A stretch of 5,581 nucleotides of DNA from CBDVAK01 sp965371945 (GTDB lineage Bacteria > Pseudomonadota > Gammaproteobacteria > Competibacterales > JAHEDQ01). Location of the stretch: assembly GCA_965371945.1 (NCBI GenBank), contig CBDVAK010000239.1:1-5581 (forward strand). Reading direction: 5' to 3'. The notes beneath the pieces were generated by a model, which saw only the letters and a program-made list of their open reading frames with translations, searched no databases and was not told the DNA's origin. How positions within the stretch are numbered: the first letter of the stretch is position 1; each line of letters begins with the position of its first letter. This document shows positions 1 through 5,581 of this stretch, piece after piece. The position numbers and the translations under genes are program-made.

Positions 1-843
1 TCCAGCCTGATCCTTGCCGGCAGCAGCGCGCGCGAGGACTACTGGCACCAGGCATACGCTGAACTGACCGATGCCAACGACTACCGCCCCCTCGCGGATC
101 AGGCTTTCGCCGCCATCAACAAACTGCCACCGGACAGCCCCGCCGATCGTGCTGTCACCATCGCGGCTCTGGGTTTCTATGCCCTGGCGGTTGACAACAA
201 TGCCAGCCGGCAACAGGCGATGGACCTCGCCCGCGTGCAGGCCCGGTCGCTGACCGAGACAACGGCGACGGACCTCGAAGACATTGCGCTCGGTATCTAC
301 GGACTGATCGAGGCGAGCCGATTGCTTGACGAACCGGACTTTGCGGATGCCGCCGCCGACAGGTTCAGTACTGTCCTGTTGCCGCTGTGGAATGACAACG
401 CCGGCGTATTCCTGGCCGCGAATGGCAGCGGTGTTTATACGCCGACCACGGCGGGCGCGGTCATCGCGGCCCTGAACGCCATGCGCTGGTATGGCCCGGA
501 TGGACCGGCGGCCAAGGCGCGGAGCTTGTATCCGCGCTTCTTCGAAAACGCCATCGTCCGCTCAGGGATGCTTCGAGCGAGCCCGCTGCCACTGGTCAGC
601 GGCACCTATCTGGAAGCCCAACCGGAGGCTCATTTTGCTCACCCGCTGTTGCCCGCCTCCAGGGATACCGGTACCGCAGCCGTGTTCGCCACCAGGGTCA
701 TCTACCAGGATGGCAAGTGGTCACTGGCCGACAAGGACTTCTCGACCAGTGCCGCCATGTTCCTTGCCGACATGCTGGCCTTGAGGAGCGACGCTCTGGC
801 TGACCCGTTCCTGCCCGATGAACTGCTGGCGGCAATCCGTTGA
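1..843 (+). CDS. Hypothetical protein, 3' part only (start lies left of the window)
   Basis: The frame is open from the first base to the TGA at 841-843, giving 280 residues with no start needed inside the window. The first in-frame ATG, at 220, is probably internal because the sequence before it has the same protein-like composition. I do not recognise the family. The visible part is rich in Ala, Leu and Asp and seems to consist of repeated amphipathic helices. Aromatic and Gly-rich loops lie between them, such as LPLWNDNAGVF near residues 130-140 and TPTTAGAVIAALNAMRWYG near 150-167. This texture resembles alpha/alpha-toroid folds such as the C-terminal part of YyaL/DUF255-type proteins or six-hairpin glycosidases, but no catalytic motif supports that, so it is only a guess. 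No membrane segment is evident in this part. The next gene, a metal-pumping ATPase, starts 13 bases downstream, so cotranscription and a related role are plausible but unproven. Confidence 0.8.
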   Translation, partial: SSLILAGSSAREDYWHQAYAELTDANDYRPLADQAFAAINKLPPDSPADRAVTIAALGFYALAVDNNASRQQAMDLARVQARSLTETTATDLEDIALGIYGLIEASRLLDEPDFADAAADRFSTVLLPLWNDNAGVFLAANGSGVYTPTTAGAVIAALNAMRWYGPDGPAAKARSLYPRFFENAIVRSGMLRASPLPLVSGTYLEAQPEAHFAHPLLPASRDTGTAAVFATRVIYQDGKWSLADKDFSTSAAMFLADMLALRSDALADPFLPDELLAAIR

Positions 844-847
844 GAGG
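842..847 (+). promoter_or_regulatory. Ribosome binding site of the P-type ATPase gene
   Basis: GAGAGG lies 9 bases before the ATG at 857 and overlaps the stop codon of the preceding gene. A weaker GGCAGG follows at 846-851. The alternative in-frame ATG at 818 lies inside the upstream gene and has no comparable purine-rich element, so this site favours 857 as the start. Confidence 0.55.
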
Positions 848-856
848 CAGGCAGCT

Positions 857-3133
857 ATGACTTCAGCCTCCTCCGCGGCGCCCTCCATGAAGCAAGGACT
901 CGCCACCCTGCAACTGAAGATCGGGGGCATGAGCTGTTCCTTCTGCGCCAACTCCATCGAGAAAGCGCTGTGCAGAGACAAGGGCATCGACGAGGTTCAC
1001 GTTTCGCTCGCCCACGAGGAAGCCCTGGTCCGCTATCGCGCCGATGCCACCTCCCCCACCGCGATCAAAGACACCATGCGGGCGCTGGGTTTCGCTATTC
1101 GCGACCCGGGCAAGGTCAACGCCTTCGAAGAACAGCAACGCGAGGCACGGACCGAACGACGCGACCTGATCACTGCAGCAGTTTTCGCCGGCACCCTGAT
1201 CCTGGCCATGTCAGCCATGTGGCTGGGGCTATGGCAGATGCGGAACTGGCACGCATGGACTGCTTGGGCGATCGCCACTTTTGTGTTCGGCTGGAATGGA
1301 CGCCGTATCATCCGTATGGCATGGGGAGCGGGCCGGCGCGGTATCGCCAATCAGCATGTATTGCTCAGCATCGCCGCAATCGGCGCATACACCGGCGGCC
1401 TGTTGGGCACCCCGATACCGTTCCTGAACTGGTACGGTTTCGTCGGCTTTCCCGCCGTGGACTTCTTCGGTGTCGTGGTCTTCCTCACCACCTATCACCT
1501 GCTGTCAGGTTACATCTCGATGCTGGTCCGCACCAAGGCGTCGCAAAGTGTGCGCAGGTTGCTCGAGATGCAGCCGCCGACAGCGCGGGTGGTCCGCGAC
1601 GGGGCGGAGACCGAAATCGATATCGACGCCATCCGGGTCGGTGACCACGTCCGTATCCGCCCCGGTGAAAAGGTGCCTGTCGATGGTCGGGTGCTGGCAG
1701 GGCACAGCGCCATCGATGAATCCCTGGTAACCGGTGAACCTCTCCCTGAGGAAAAGACGACGGGCGGGGAAGTGATCGGCGGCAGCATAAACCAGACCGG
1801 AACGCTGCTGGTCGAAGTCACCCGCATCGGTGAGGACAGCTTCCTGCGCCAGGTCGCACGCCACGTCGAGGAAGCCAGGGCGATGAAGCCGGGCATCATC
1901 GTGCTGGTCGACCGAGTGCTGAAACATTACGTGCCGACAGTGCTGACGATTGCGGTGGCGGCGTTGTTGTTCTGGGGATTGGCGCCCGGCAACTGGACGG
2001 CGGAACCCCATTGGGTGCGGGCCATCTATGCCGCTGTGACGGTCCTGGTGATGGGGTATCCGTGCGCGCTCGGCATGGCGACGCCGCTGGCGTTGATCCG
2101 GGGTGGCGGCATGGCCGCCGAGCGCGGCATCCTGATTCGCTCGGGTGAGGCGTTTCAGATCCTAAAGGATGTCACCCATGTCATCCTCGACAAGACCGGG
2201 ACCGTCACCGTTGGAAAACCCGGTGTGACCGAAATCGAATCCCTGGGGGCACTCAGCCGCGATGAGGTCTTGCACTTCGCCGCATCAGCCGAGGCGCCGT
2301 CCGAGCATCCGTTGGGGCGCGCGGTGGTCGCGGCGGCGCAACGCGAAGATCTGGCCATTTCCACCTGTGAGGGATTTCAGGCGATCACCGGCGCCGGGGT
2401 CGAGGCCACGGTGGAAGGTCGCAAGGTGCTGGCCGGTACCCGACGCTTCCTGAACTCGCATGATATTGACACCGAAGTGGCGGCAGCGTTGCTGGTGCGT
2501 CACGAACACAACGCTCAGACGGCTATCGTGGTTGCCATCGACGGACAGGCCGTGGGCATCGTCGCCATCAGCGATGCGGTCAAGCCCGATGCCGCGGAGT
2601 CGGTGGCGGAGATGAAGGCGCTGGGTCTGGTCCCATTGCTGGTCACCGGTGACAACCGGCACACAGCGGCTGCCGTGGCCCGACAGGTGGGTATAGATCG
2701 GGTACGCGCGGAAGTACTTCCCGGGGACAAAGCAGCGATCGTTCGCGACCTGCAGGCCGAAGGCGGCCGCGTGGCCATGGTCGGGGACGGCATCAACGAC
2801 GCCCCTGCGCTGATGCAGGCCCACGTCGGCATCGCCATCGGCGCCGGCACCGACATCGCCATCGAATCTTCGGATGTGGTGCTGATCGGCGAACGCCTGG
2901 GTGCAGTGCCGGAAGCAATCGCGATCGGCGGCATGAGCTACCGCAAGACGGTTCAGAACCTGTGGCTCGCTTTCTTCTTCAATGGCGTCGGTGTACCGCT
3001 CGCCACCACCGGACTGGTGCACCCGTCCTGGGCCATGGCGGCCATGGCCACCAGTGTTACGTTGGTCCTGGCCAACTCGTTTGGCGGGATCGCCCTCAGG
3101 AGGGCCCGGCGAGGCTCAGCCGGGACGGGCTAG
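857..3133 (+). CDS. Heavy-metal translocating P1B-type ATPase with a YPC membrane motif
   Basis: This inner-membrane pump, expected to export a soft metal cation with ATP, has 758 residues, a normal family length. In order: a heavy-metal-associated domain (about 16-85) with GMSCSFC and Cys27/Cys30; membrane helices near 104-126, 132-152, 165-184 and 201-220; an actuator domain (about 238-345) with TGE at 292-294; helices near 359-377 and 385-411; phosphorylation motif DKTGT at 445-449 (Asp445); nucleotide-domain HP at 484-485 and GAG at 512-514; TGDN at 597-600; hinge GDGIND at 643-648; and two C-terminal helices (about 700-745). All catalytic residues are present, so the gene looks functional. 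The metal-site motif in helix 6 is Tyr401-Pro402-Cys403 rather than Cys-Pro-Cys. Helix 7 has Phe708-Asn709 where copper pumps usually have Tyr-Asn. Helix 8 keeps Met730, Ser733 and Asn740, as in copper pumps. Copper-like export is the best guess, but the substrate is uncertain. The start at 857 is preferred over 818 because of its ribosome binding site. Confidence 0.95.
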   Translation: MTSASSAAPSMKQGLATLQLKIGGMSCSFCANSIEKALCRDKGIDEVHVSLAHEEALVRYRADATSPTAIKDTMRALGFAIRDPGKVNAFEEQQREARTERRDLITAAVFAGTLILAMSAMWLGLWQMRNWHAWTAWAIATFVFGWNGRRIIRMAWGAGRRGIANQHVLLSIAAIGAYTGGLLGTPIPFLNWYGFVGFPAVDFFGVVVFLTTYHLLSGYISMLVRTKASQSVRRLLEMQPPTARVVRDGAETEIDIDAIRVGDHVRIRPGEKVPVDGRVLAGHSAIDESLVTGEPLPEEKTTGGEVIGGSINQTGTLLVEVTRIGEDSFLRQVARHVEEARAMKPGIIVLVDRVLKHYVPTVLTIAVAALLFWGLAPGNWTAEPHWVRAIYAAVTVLVMGYPCALGMATPLALIRGGGMAAERGILIRSGEAFQILKDVTHVILDKTGTVTVGKPGVTEIESLGALSRDEVLHFAASAEAPSEHPLGRAVVAAAQREDLAISTCEGFQAITGAGVEATVEGRKVLAGTRRFLNSHDIDTEVAAALLVRHEHNAQTAIVVAIDGQAVGIVAISDAVKPDAAESVAEMKALGLVPLLVTGDNRHTAAAVARQVGIDRVRAEVLPGDKAAIVRDLQAEGGRVAMVGDGINDAPALMQAHVGIAIGAGTDIAIESSDVVLIGERLGAVPEAIAIGGMSYRKTVQNLWLAFFFNGVGVPLATTGLVHPSWAMAAMATSVTLVLANSFGGIALRRARRGSAGTG

Positions 3134-3150
3134 GTTTGCCCGACTTCCCG
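3121..3150. terminator. Imperfect hairpin across the convergent stop codons, possible terminator
   Basis: CGGGA at 3121-3125 pairs with TCCCG at 3146-3150, and CGGGC at 3126-3130 pairs with GCCCG at 3138-3142. A 3-base bulge (3143-3145) separates the two stems and the loop is 7 bases (3131-3137). The hairpin can form in transcripts from either strand and sits exactly where both genes end. Neither side has a T-run, so it does not match a classical intrinsic terminator. It could slow polymerase, protect 3' ends, or be a chance product of GC-rich coding sequence. Confidence 0.35.
3130..3133. other. Shared palindromic CTAG holding both convergent stop codons
   Basis: The ATPase ends with TAG at 3131-3133 on the + strand. 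The PilZ-like gene ends with TAG on the - strand (CTA at 3130-3132 on the + strand). The two genes therefore overlap tail to tail by 4 bases with no spacer. Confidence 0.9.
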
Positions 3151-3462
3151 CACCGGAGCCGGCACAGTGGTTCGTGCCACACCGGAAAATGCGATACCGA
3201 CACCCTGAGGTTCGGCACGCACCACCACCGCATCACGCATGAACACCCGTGCCACCGCACCGCGGCTGATCACCAGCGCCAGACGCAGCAGATTGCCCTC
3301 GGTCAGGTTGTGACCGCTGACTTCCAGGAATGCTCCCCGGCTGCTGACATTGCCGGTGCGGCAACTCCAGCGTGGTCCATTGTCCCGGGATACATAGGCG
3401 GTGATCCCTACCTGTACCCGCTGGCTAATCCTTTTTTCCATGTTTGGTTCCCAGTCCATCAT
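3130..3462 (-). CDS. Small PilZ-domain protein
   Basis: The 110-residue product consists almost wholly of one PilZ domain, a fold that in many family members binds the second messenger cyclic di-GMP. Both halves of the usual ligand signature are visible: RxxxR as Arg11-Ile-Ser-Gln-Arg15, and (D/N)xSxxG as Asn38-Val-Ser40-Ser-Arg-Gly43. The strand-rich core that follows includes GAFLEV, and GVGIAF closes the barrel. There is no signal peptide, membrane segment or fused output domain, so it is probably a cytoplasmic adaptor acting through protein partners, as stand-alone PilZ proteins often do; the target cannot be read from this window. Two adjacent ATG codons (3460-3462 and 3457-3459) follow an AAGGA site; the second has the better spacing, and Met8 is a less likely third option. 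The gene is convergent with the ATPase and shares its stop palindrome. Confidence 0.88.
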   Translation of the reverse strand: MMDWEPNMEKRISQRVQVGITAYVSRDNGPRWSCRTGNVSSRGAFLEVSGHNLTEGNLLRLALVISRGAVARVFMRDAVVVRAEPQGVGIAFSGVARTTVPAPVREVGQT

Positions 3463-3466
3463 GCCG

Positions 3467-3471
3467 TCCTT
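3467..3471 (-). promoter_or_regulatory. Ribosome binding site of the PilZ-like gene
   Basis: AAGGA on the - strand lies 4 bases before the first ATG and 7 bases before the second of two tandem ATG codons. The spacing favours the second (start at 3459), a one-residue difference. Its presence supports independent translation of this gene after the roughly 200-base gap. Confidence 0.65.
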
Positions 3472-3676
3472 GTGGTATCCGATTTCAATTCAGATCCCGT
3501 GCCACCGGGAGCATTTTCCCGATAAATCAGACTGCTCCGCCCGCAGCCGGTGAGCGACCTGGCGATCACTGTAAAGAAACCCGTCGCCGCATCCGCCCAC
3601 TCCACAACCGCAATTCTAGACCATCGTGCGAGACACTGCCCCGAGGCTATGCCGGCCACCGCCGCTCCGCACCGGG

Positions 3677-3871
3677 TCACATCCCCTGTGCCAGTGGCGC
3701 CGAACCCTGCTGAGCGTATTCGACCATCGAGGCGTCGTACAAACGCACTTGTTCCAAGCCGAGCGAGCGCAAAGCCAGATAGGTCTGGCCGGCGCGATAG
3801 CCGGTCTGGCAATAGACCACCACCGGTTGATTACGATCGGCCACGCCCACCGCTGACCGGATCGGCTTCAA
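3677..3871 (-). pseudogene. Rhodanese (sulfurtransferase) remnant, C-terminal half only
   Basis: The 64 codons match the C-terminal half of a rhodanese domain. There is a buried strand PVVVYC leading to the active-site Cys21, then a six-residue active loop CQTGYR (21-26), a helix AGQTYLALRSLG, and the strand-turn VRLYDASMVEY typical of thiosulfate sulfurtransferases. A complete single domain is about 100-130 residues. Here only about 20 precede the active Cys, so the first half of the fold is missing. Upstream in this frame the sequence is out-of-frame coding sequence of the intact stress protein, with no rhodanese similarity, so this is a truncation rather than a simple frameshift. The only possible starts are weak: TTG at 3869-3871, overlapping the upstream TGA as TTGA, or an internal GTG. 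Neither has a clear ribosome binding site. The active loop is intact, so a recent loss is likely. Translation by coupling to the upstream gene is possible, but a folded enzyme is unlikely. Confidence 0.7.
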
Positions 3872-4707
3872 TGCGACATCAACACCGGCACCGTCATGTG
3901 TTTCAACAGGTGCCGGGTGGCGCCTCCCAGTACATACTCACGCATCCGCGAGCGGCCATAACCACCCATCACCAGCAGGTCGACGCTTTCTGCAGCCACG
4001 GTGGAAAGCAGCATGTCACCGACCTCGATGTCCTCGGCAACCGCAAACTCGGCTTCCACGTTAACGCCGTGCCGGGCCAGATGGGTGGAAATATCCGCAC
4101 CCGGCACCTCACCGTGATCCGCCATTCCGCCACCGCTTTGCAACGCCAGAACCCGGACATGACGAGCGCATTGCAGTATCGGCATTGCATCGTTGACGGC
4201 ACGGCAGGCCTCCCGGCGAGCGTTCCAGGCCACCAGCACCCGGTCACCGACCTCATGATAGCGCCAGGCATAGGGAACGACGATGACGGGCCGACCGGTC
4301 TCCAGAACCAGACGATCAGGCAAATCGACGGGTACGCTACCGTCACCGGCCTGGCGATCGATCTGCCCGACCACCAGCAGATCGCTGTACAGGGCATGGG
4401 TGCGCACGATCGCGGTGACATCGGCGCGAATCTCCGTATTGTCGATCCTGCGCCACTCGGAAACGATGTCAGCGGCGCTCGCCGCTGCCGCGAAGCGGGT
4501 CTGCAACTCATCCGCCTGACGCCGCAGTTTTTCGATCTCACGCTGCACCAGTTCCCCCGGTACGAAATTAGGGGTGTTGGTCACTGTGACCACGCACAAA
4601 CCCACCAGGCGCGCCTGATGGCGTGCCGCCAGGTCAACCGCCAACTCCAGACATTTCTTGCACTGCCCGGTGTGACTCAGGTGGACCAGTATCTCTTTCA
4701 GCGCCAT
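3868..4707 (-). CDS. Universal stress protein with two tandem UspA domains
   Basis: This 279-residue cytoplasmic protein has the size of tandem universal stress proteins. Domain 1 (about 1-146) opens with the usual strand KEILVHL and ends in the strand PVIVVPY; its nucleotide-loop signature is degenerate. Domain 2 (about 155-279) has the strand DRVLVAWN, then DLLVMGGYG near 243-251 and the phosphate-loop pattern Gly248-x2-Gly251-x9-Gly261, and ends in VPVLMSH. The residue after Gly261 is Gly rather than Ser/Thr, followed by Ala-Thr, a form I associate with tandem family members. Domain 1 carries a CxxC (Cys16-Lys-Lys-Cys19) in the first loop, which is unusual for this family and could bind metal or respond to redox state (inference). 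Proteins of this family bind ATP or AMP and support survival under stress; the precise role here is unknown. The hydratase gene ends 33 bases upstream, so they are probably cotranscribed. The ATG follows GGGGAA with a 3-base gap. Confidence 0.93.
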   Translation of the reverse strand: MALKEILVHLSHTGQCKKCLELAVDLAARHQARLVGLCVVTVTNTPNFVPGELVQREIEKLRRQADELQTRFAAAASAADIVSEWRRIDNTEIRADVTAIVRTHALYSDLLVVGQIDRQAGDGSVPVDLPDRLVLETGRPVIVVPYAWRYHEVGDRVLVAWNARREACRAVNDAMPILQCARHVRVLALQSGGGMADHGEVPGADISTHLARHGVNVEAEFAVAEDIEVGDMLLSTVAAESVDLLVMGGYGRSRMREYVLGGATRHLLKHMTVPVLMSH

Positions 4708-4710
4708 GGT

Positions 4711-4716
4711 TTCCCC
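4711..4716 (-). promoter_or_regulatory. Putative ribosome binding site of the universal stress protein gene
   Basis: GGGGAA on the - strand lies just before the ATG at 4705-4707, within a slightly longer GTGGGGAAA stretch. It is the only purine-rich element in the 33-base gap that fits this start. The match to the AGGAGG consensus is moderate. Confidence 0.45.
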
Positions 4717-4740
4717 ACTTCTCGTTTGCCCACAAGTAGA

Positions 4741-5526
4741 TCACTCACCCGAAAATTTCGGCTCGCGACGATCGAGAAACGCCTGCATTCCCTCTACCCG
4801 ATCGCGGCTGCAAAAACTAAGCGCGAACAACTGTGTCTCCAGAGCACAGGCGTTTCCAAGGTCGAGATCCTGCCCACGCTGTACTGCCTGCTTGACCAGC
4901 GCTACCGCCAGAGGTGCCCGGGTCGCGATGGTGCGAGCCATCTCCATGGCCCGTTCCATCAGTTCCTGCTGCGCATAGACGTGATTGACCAAGCCGATTT
5001 CGCGGGCCTCCTCCGCCTTGACCTGCCGACCACTGGTCATCAACTCCAGCGCCATGGCGGTACCAACCCGCCGCAGCAGTCGCTGGGTACCGCCAAAACC
5101 CGGAGGCACGCCCAGCTTGACCTCCGGTTGCCCGAATATCGCCTGTTCGCTGGCGATAATCCAGTCACAGCTCATCGCCAGCTCACAGCCGCCCCCCAAA
5201 GCATAGCCGTTGACCACCGCGATGACCGGTATCGGCAGGCCTTCCAGACGTTGCAATACCGACGCCGCGCGCTCGGACAGGCGCCTGGCCTGCAGGGCGG
5301 TCAGAGACACCATTTCGGAAATGTCCGCCCCGGCCACAAACGCCTTGTCGCCGGCACCAGTCAGCAGCATCACTCTTGCTGCAGCATCTCCGGCCACCTC
5401 CGCGATCGCGGCATCGAGCTCTTCGAGCGTGTCGGCATTCAATGCGTTGAGCACCGGGGCCCGGTCGATAGTCAGCACACGAATGCCGGGTTCCGGCTGC
5501 TGCAAGCGGATATTCTGATACGTCAT
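4741..5526 (-). CDS. Enoyl-CoA hydratase (crotonase family)
   Basis: The enzyme adds water across the 2,3 double bond of enoyl-CoA thioesters in beta-oxidation and related acyl-CoA pathways, in the cytoplasm, typically as a trimer pair. The 261-residue length is standard for a stand-alone crotonase. The CoA-binding and oxyanion segments are AFVAGADISEM (62-72) and NGYALGGGCELA (106-117), with Gly112 in the oxyanion position. Both catalytic glutamates of true hydratases are present: Glu115 in GGGCE and Glu135 in FGQPEV. The following PPGFGGTQRLLRRVG is typical, and the C-terminal helix ends with GMQAFLDRREPKF. Having both glutamates argues for hydratase rather than isomerase or dehalogenase activity. 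A short-chain substrate such as crotonyl-CoA is plausible but cannot be proved from sequence. The ATG follows AAGGAG with an 8-base gap. It is the first complete gene of the - strand group here; what lies upstream is outside the window. Confidence 0.95.
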   Translation of the reverse strand: MTYQNIRLQQPEPGIRVLTIDRAPVLNALNADTLEELDAAIAEVAGDAAARVMLLTGAGDKAFVAGADISEMVSLTALQARRLSERAASVLQRLEGLPIPVIAVVNGYALGGGCELAMSCDWIIASEQAIFGQPEVKLGVPPGFGGTQRLLRRVGTAMALELMTSGRQVKAEEAREIGLVNHVYAQQELMERAMEMARTIATRAPLAVALVKQAVQRGQDLDLGNACALETQLFALSFCSRDRVEGMQAFLDRREPKFSGE

Positions 5527-5534
5527 ACCGCGGA

Positions 5535-5540
5535 CTCCTT
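5535..5540 (-). promoter_or_regulatory. Ribosome binding site of the enoyl-CoA hydratase gene
   Basis: AAGGAG on the - strand lies 8 bases before the ATG at 5524-5526. This near-consensus site fixes the start. No convincing -35/-10 pair is seen in the remaining 41 bases upstream, so the promoter may lie beyond the window or the gene may be internal to an operon. Confidence 0.8.
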
Positions 5541-5581
5541 AGGCGATTGGCCGAAACAAAGTTACCAGATTGCGCAGGATT

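Noticed and set aside
818..856. Extended N-terminus of the ATPase starting at ATG 818
   Set aside because: It would overlap the upstream gene by 26 bases, lacks a ribosome binding site, and adds 13 residues unlike the family; the ATG at 857 has a suitable site.
970..1644. Open frame of 224 codons on the + strand in another frame of the ATPase
   Set aside because: It is extremely Arg/His/Pro-rich, as out-of-frame reading of GC-rich coding sequence gives, and it is covered by the membrane and actuator regions of the real protein.
1505..2011. Open frame of 168 codons on the - strand opposite the ATPase
   Set aside because: It is antisense to the actuator domain, with shadow-like composition and no recognisable motif.
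2285..3022. Open frame of 245 codons on the - strand opposite the ATPase
   Set aside because: It lies wholly antisense to conserved catalytic motifs, has His/Arg/Asp-rich shadow composition and matches no family; long antisense frames are expected at this GC content.
3031..3050. Short repeated GCCATGGC units
   Set aside because: They encode the Ala-Met-Ala-Ala-Met-Ala run of the last membrane helix of the ATPase and need no other explanation.
3506..3521. Short hairpin CGGGA/TCCCG as a terminator
   Set aside because: The stem is only 5 base pairs with a 6-base loop and there is no T-run in either direction.
2962..3525. Open frame of 187 codons on the + strand spanning the ATPase end and the PilZ-like gene
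   Set aside because: It crosses two well-supported genes, in a different frame from one and antisense to the other, and has no protein-like pattern.
3459..3812. Open frame of 117 codons on the - strand across the gap and rhodanese remnant
   Set aside because: It overlaps the rhodanese remnant out of frame, has no motif and no ribosome binding site; the rhodanese frame is clearly the meaningful one.

Overview
The window is 5.6 kb of GC-rich, densely coding bacterial chromosome. The gene types (a CPx-type P-type ATPase, a tandem universal stress protein, a PilZ protein and a crotonase-family hydratase), the AAGGA/AAGGAG ribosome binding sites and the codon use suggest a proteobacterium, most likely a gammaproteobacterium. 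This taxonomic call is inference. No rRNA, tRNA, CRISPR array, insertion sequence or phage gene was seen.

Left half, + strand (1-3133): the 3' part of an unrecognised, probably alpha-helical protein is followed after 13 bases by a complete heavy-metal P1B-type ATPase of 758 residues. The spacing suggests one transcript. The ATPase has one N-terminal metal-binding domain (CxxC) and all the catalytic motifs of an active pump. Its membrane metal-site motif reads Tyr-Pro-Cys instead of the usual Cys-Pro-Cys, so its metal cannot be assigned with confidence.

Right half, - strand (3130-5526): reading in transcription order, a crotonase-family enoyl-CoA hydratase, a two-domain universal stress protein, a 64-codon remnant of a rhodanese sulfurtransferase, and a small PilZ-domain protein. 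The hydratase-stress protein gap is 33 bases. The rhodanese remnant begins inside the stop codon of the stress protein. About 200 bases without a gene then lead to the pilZ-like gene, which has its own good ribosome binding site.

The two halves meet tail to tail. The stop codons of the ATPase and PilZ genes lie on opposite strands of one palindromic CTAG, within an imperfect GC-rich hairpin. The points most worth a second look are the YPC metal site, the rhodanese remnant that appears to mark a deletion or recombination junction, the shared stop, and the unknown gene cotranscribed with the pump. I see no clearly new multi-gene system. The - strand genes look like a loose stress, sulfur and metabolism neighbourhood rather than one pathway.
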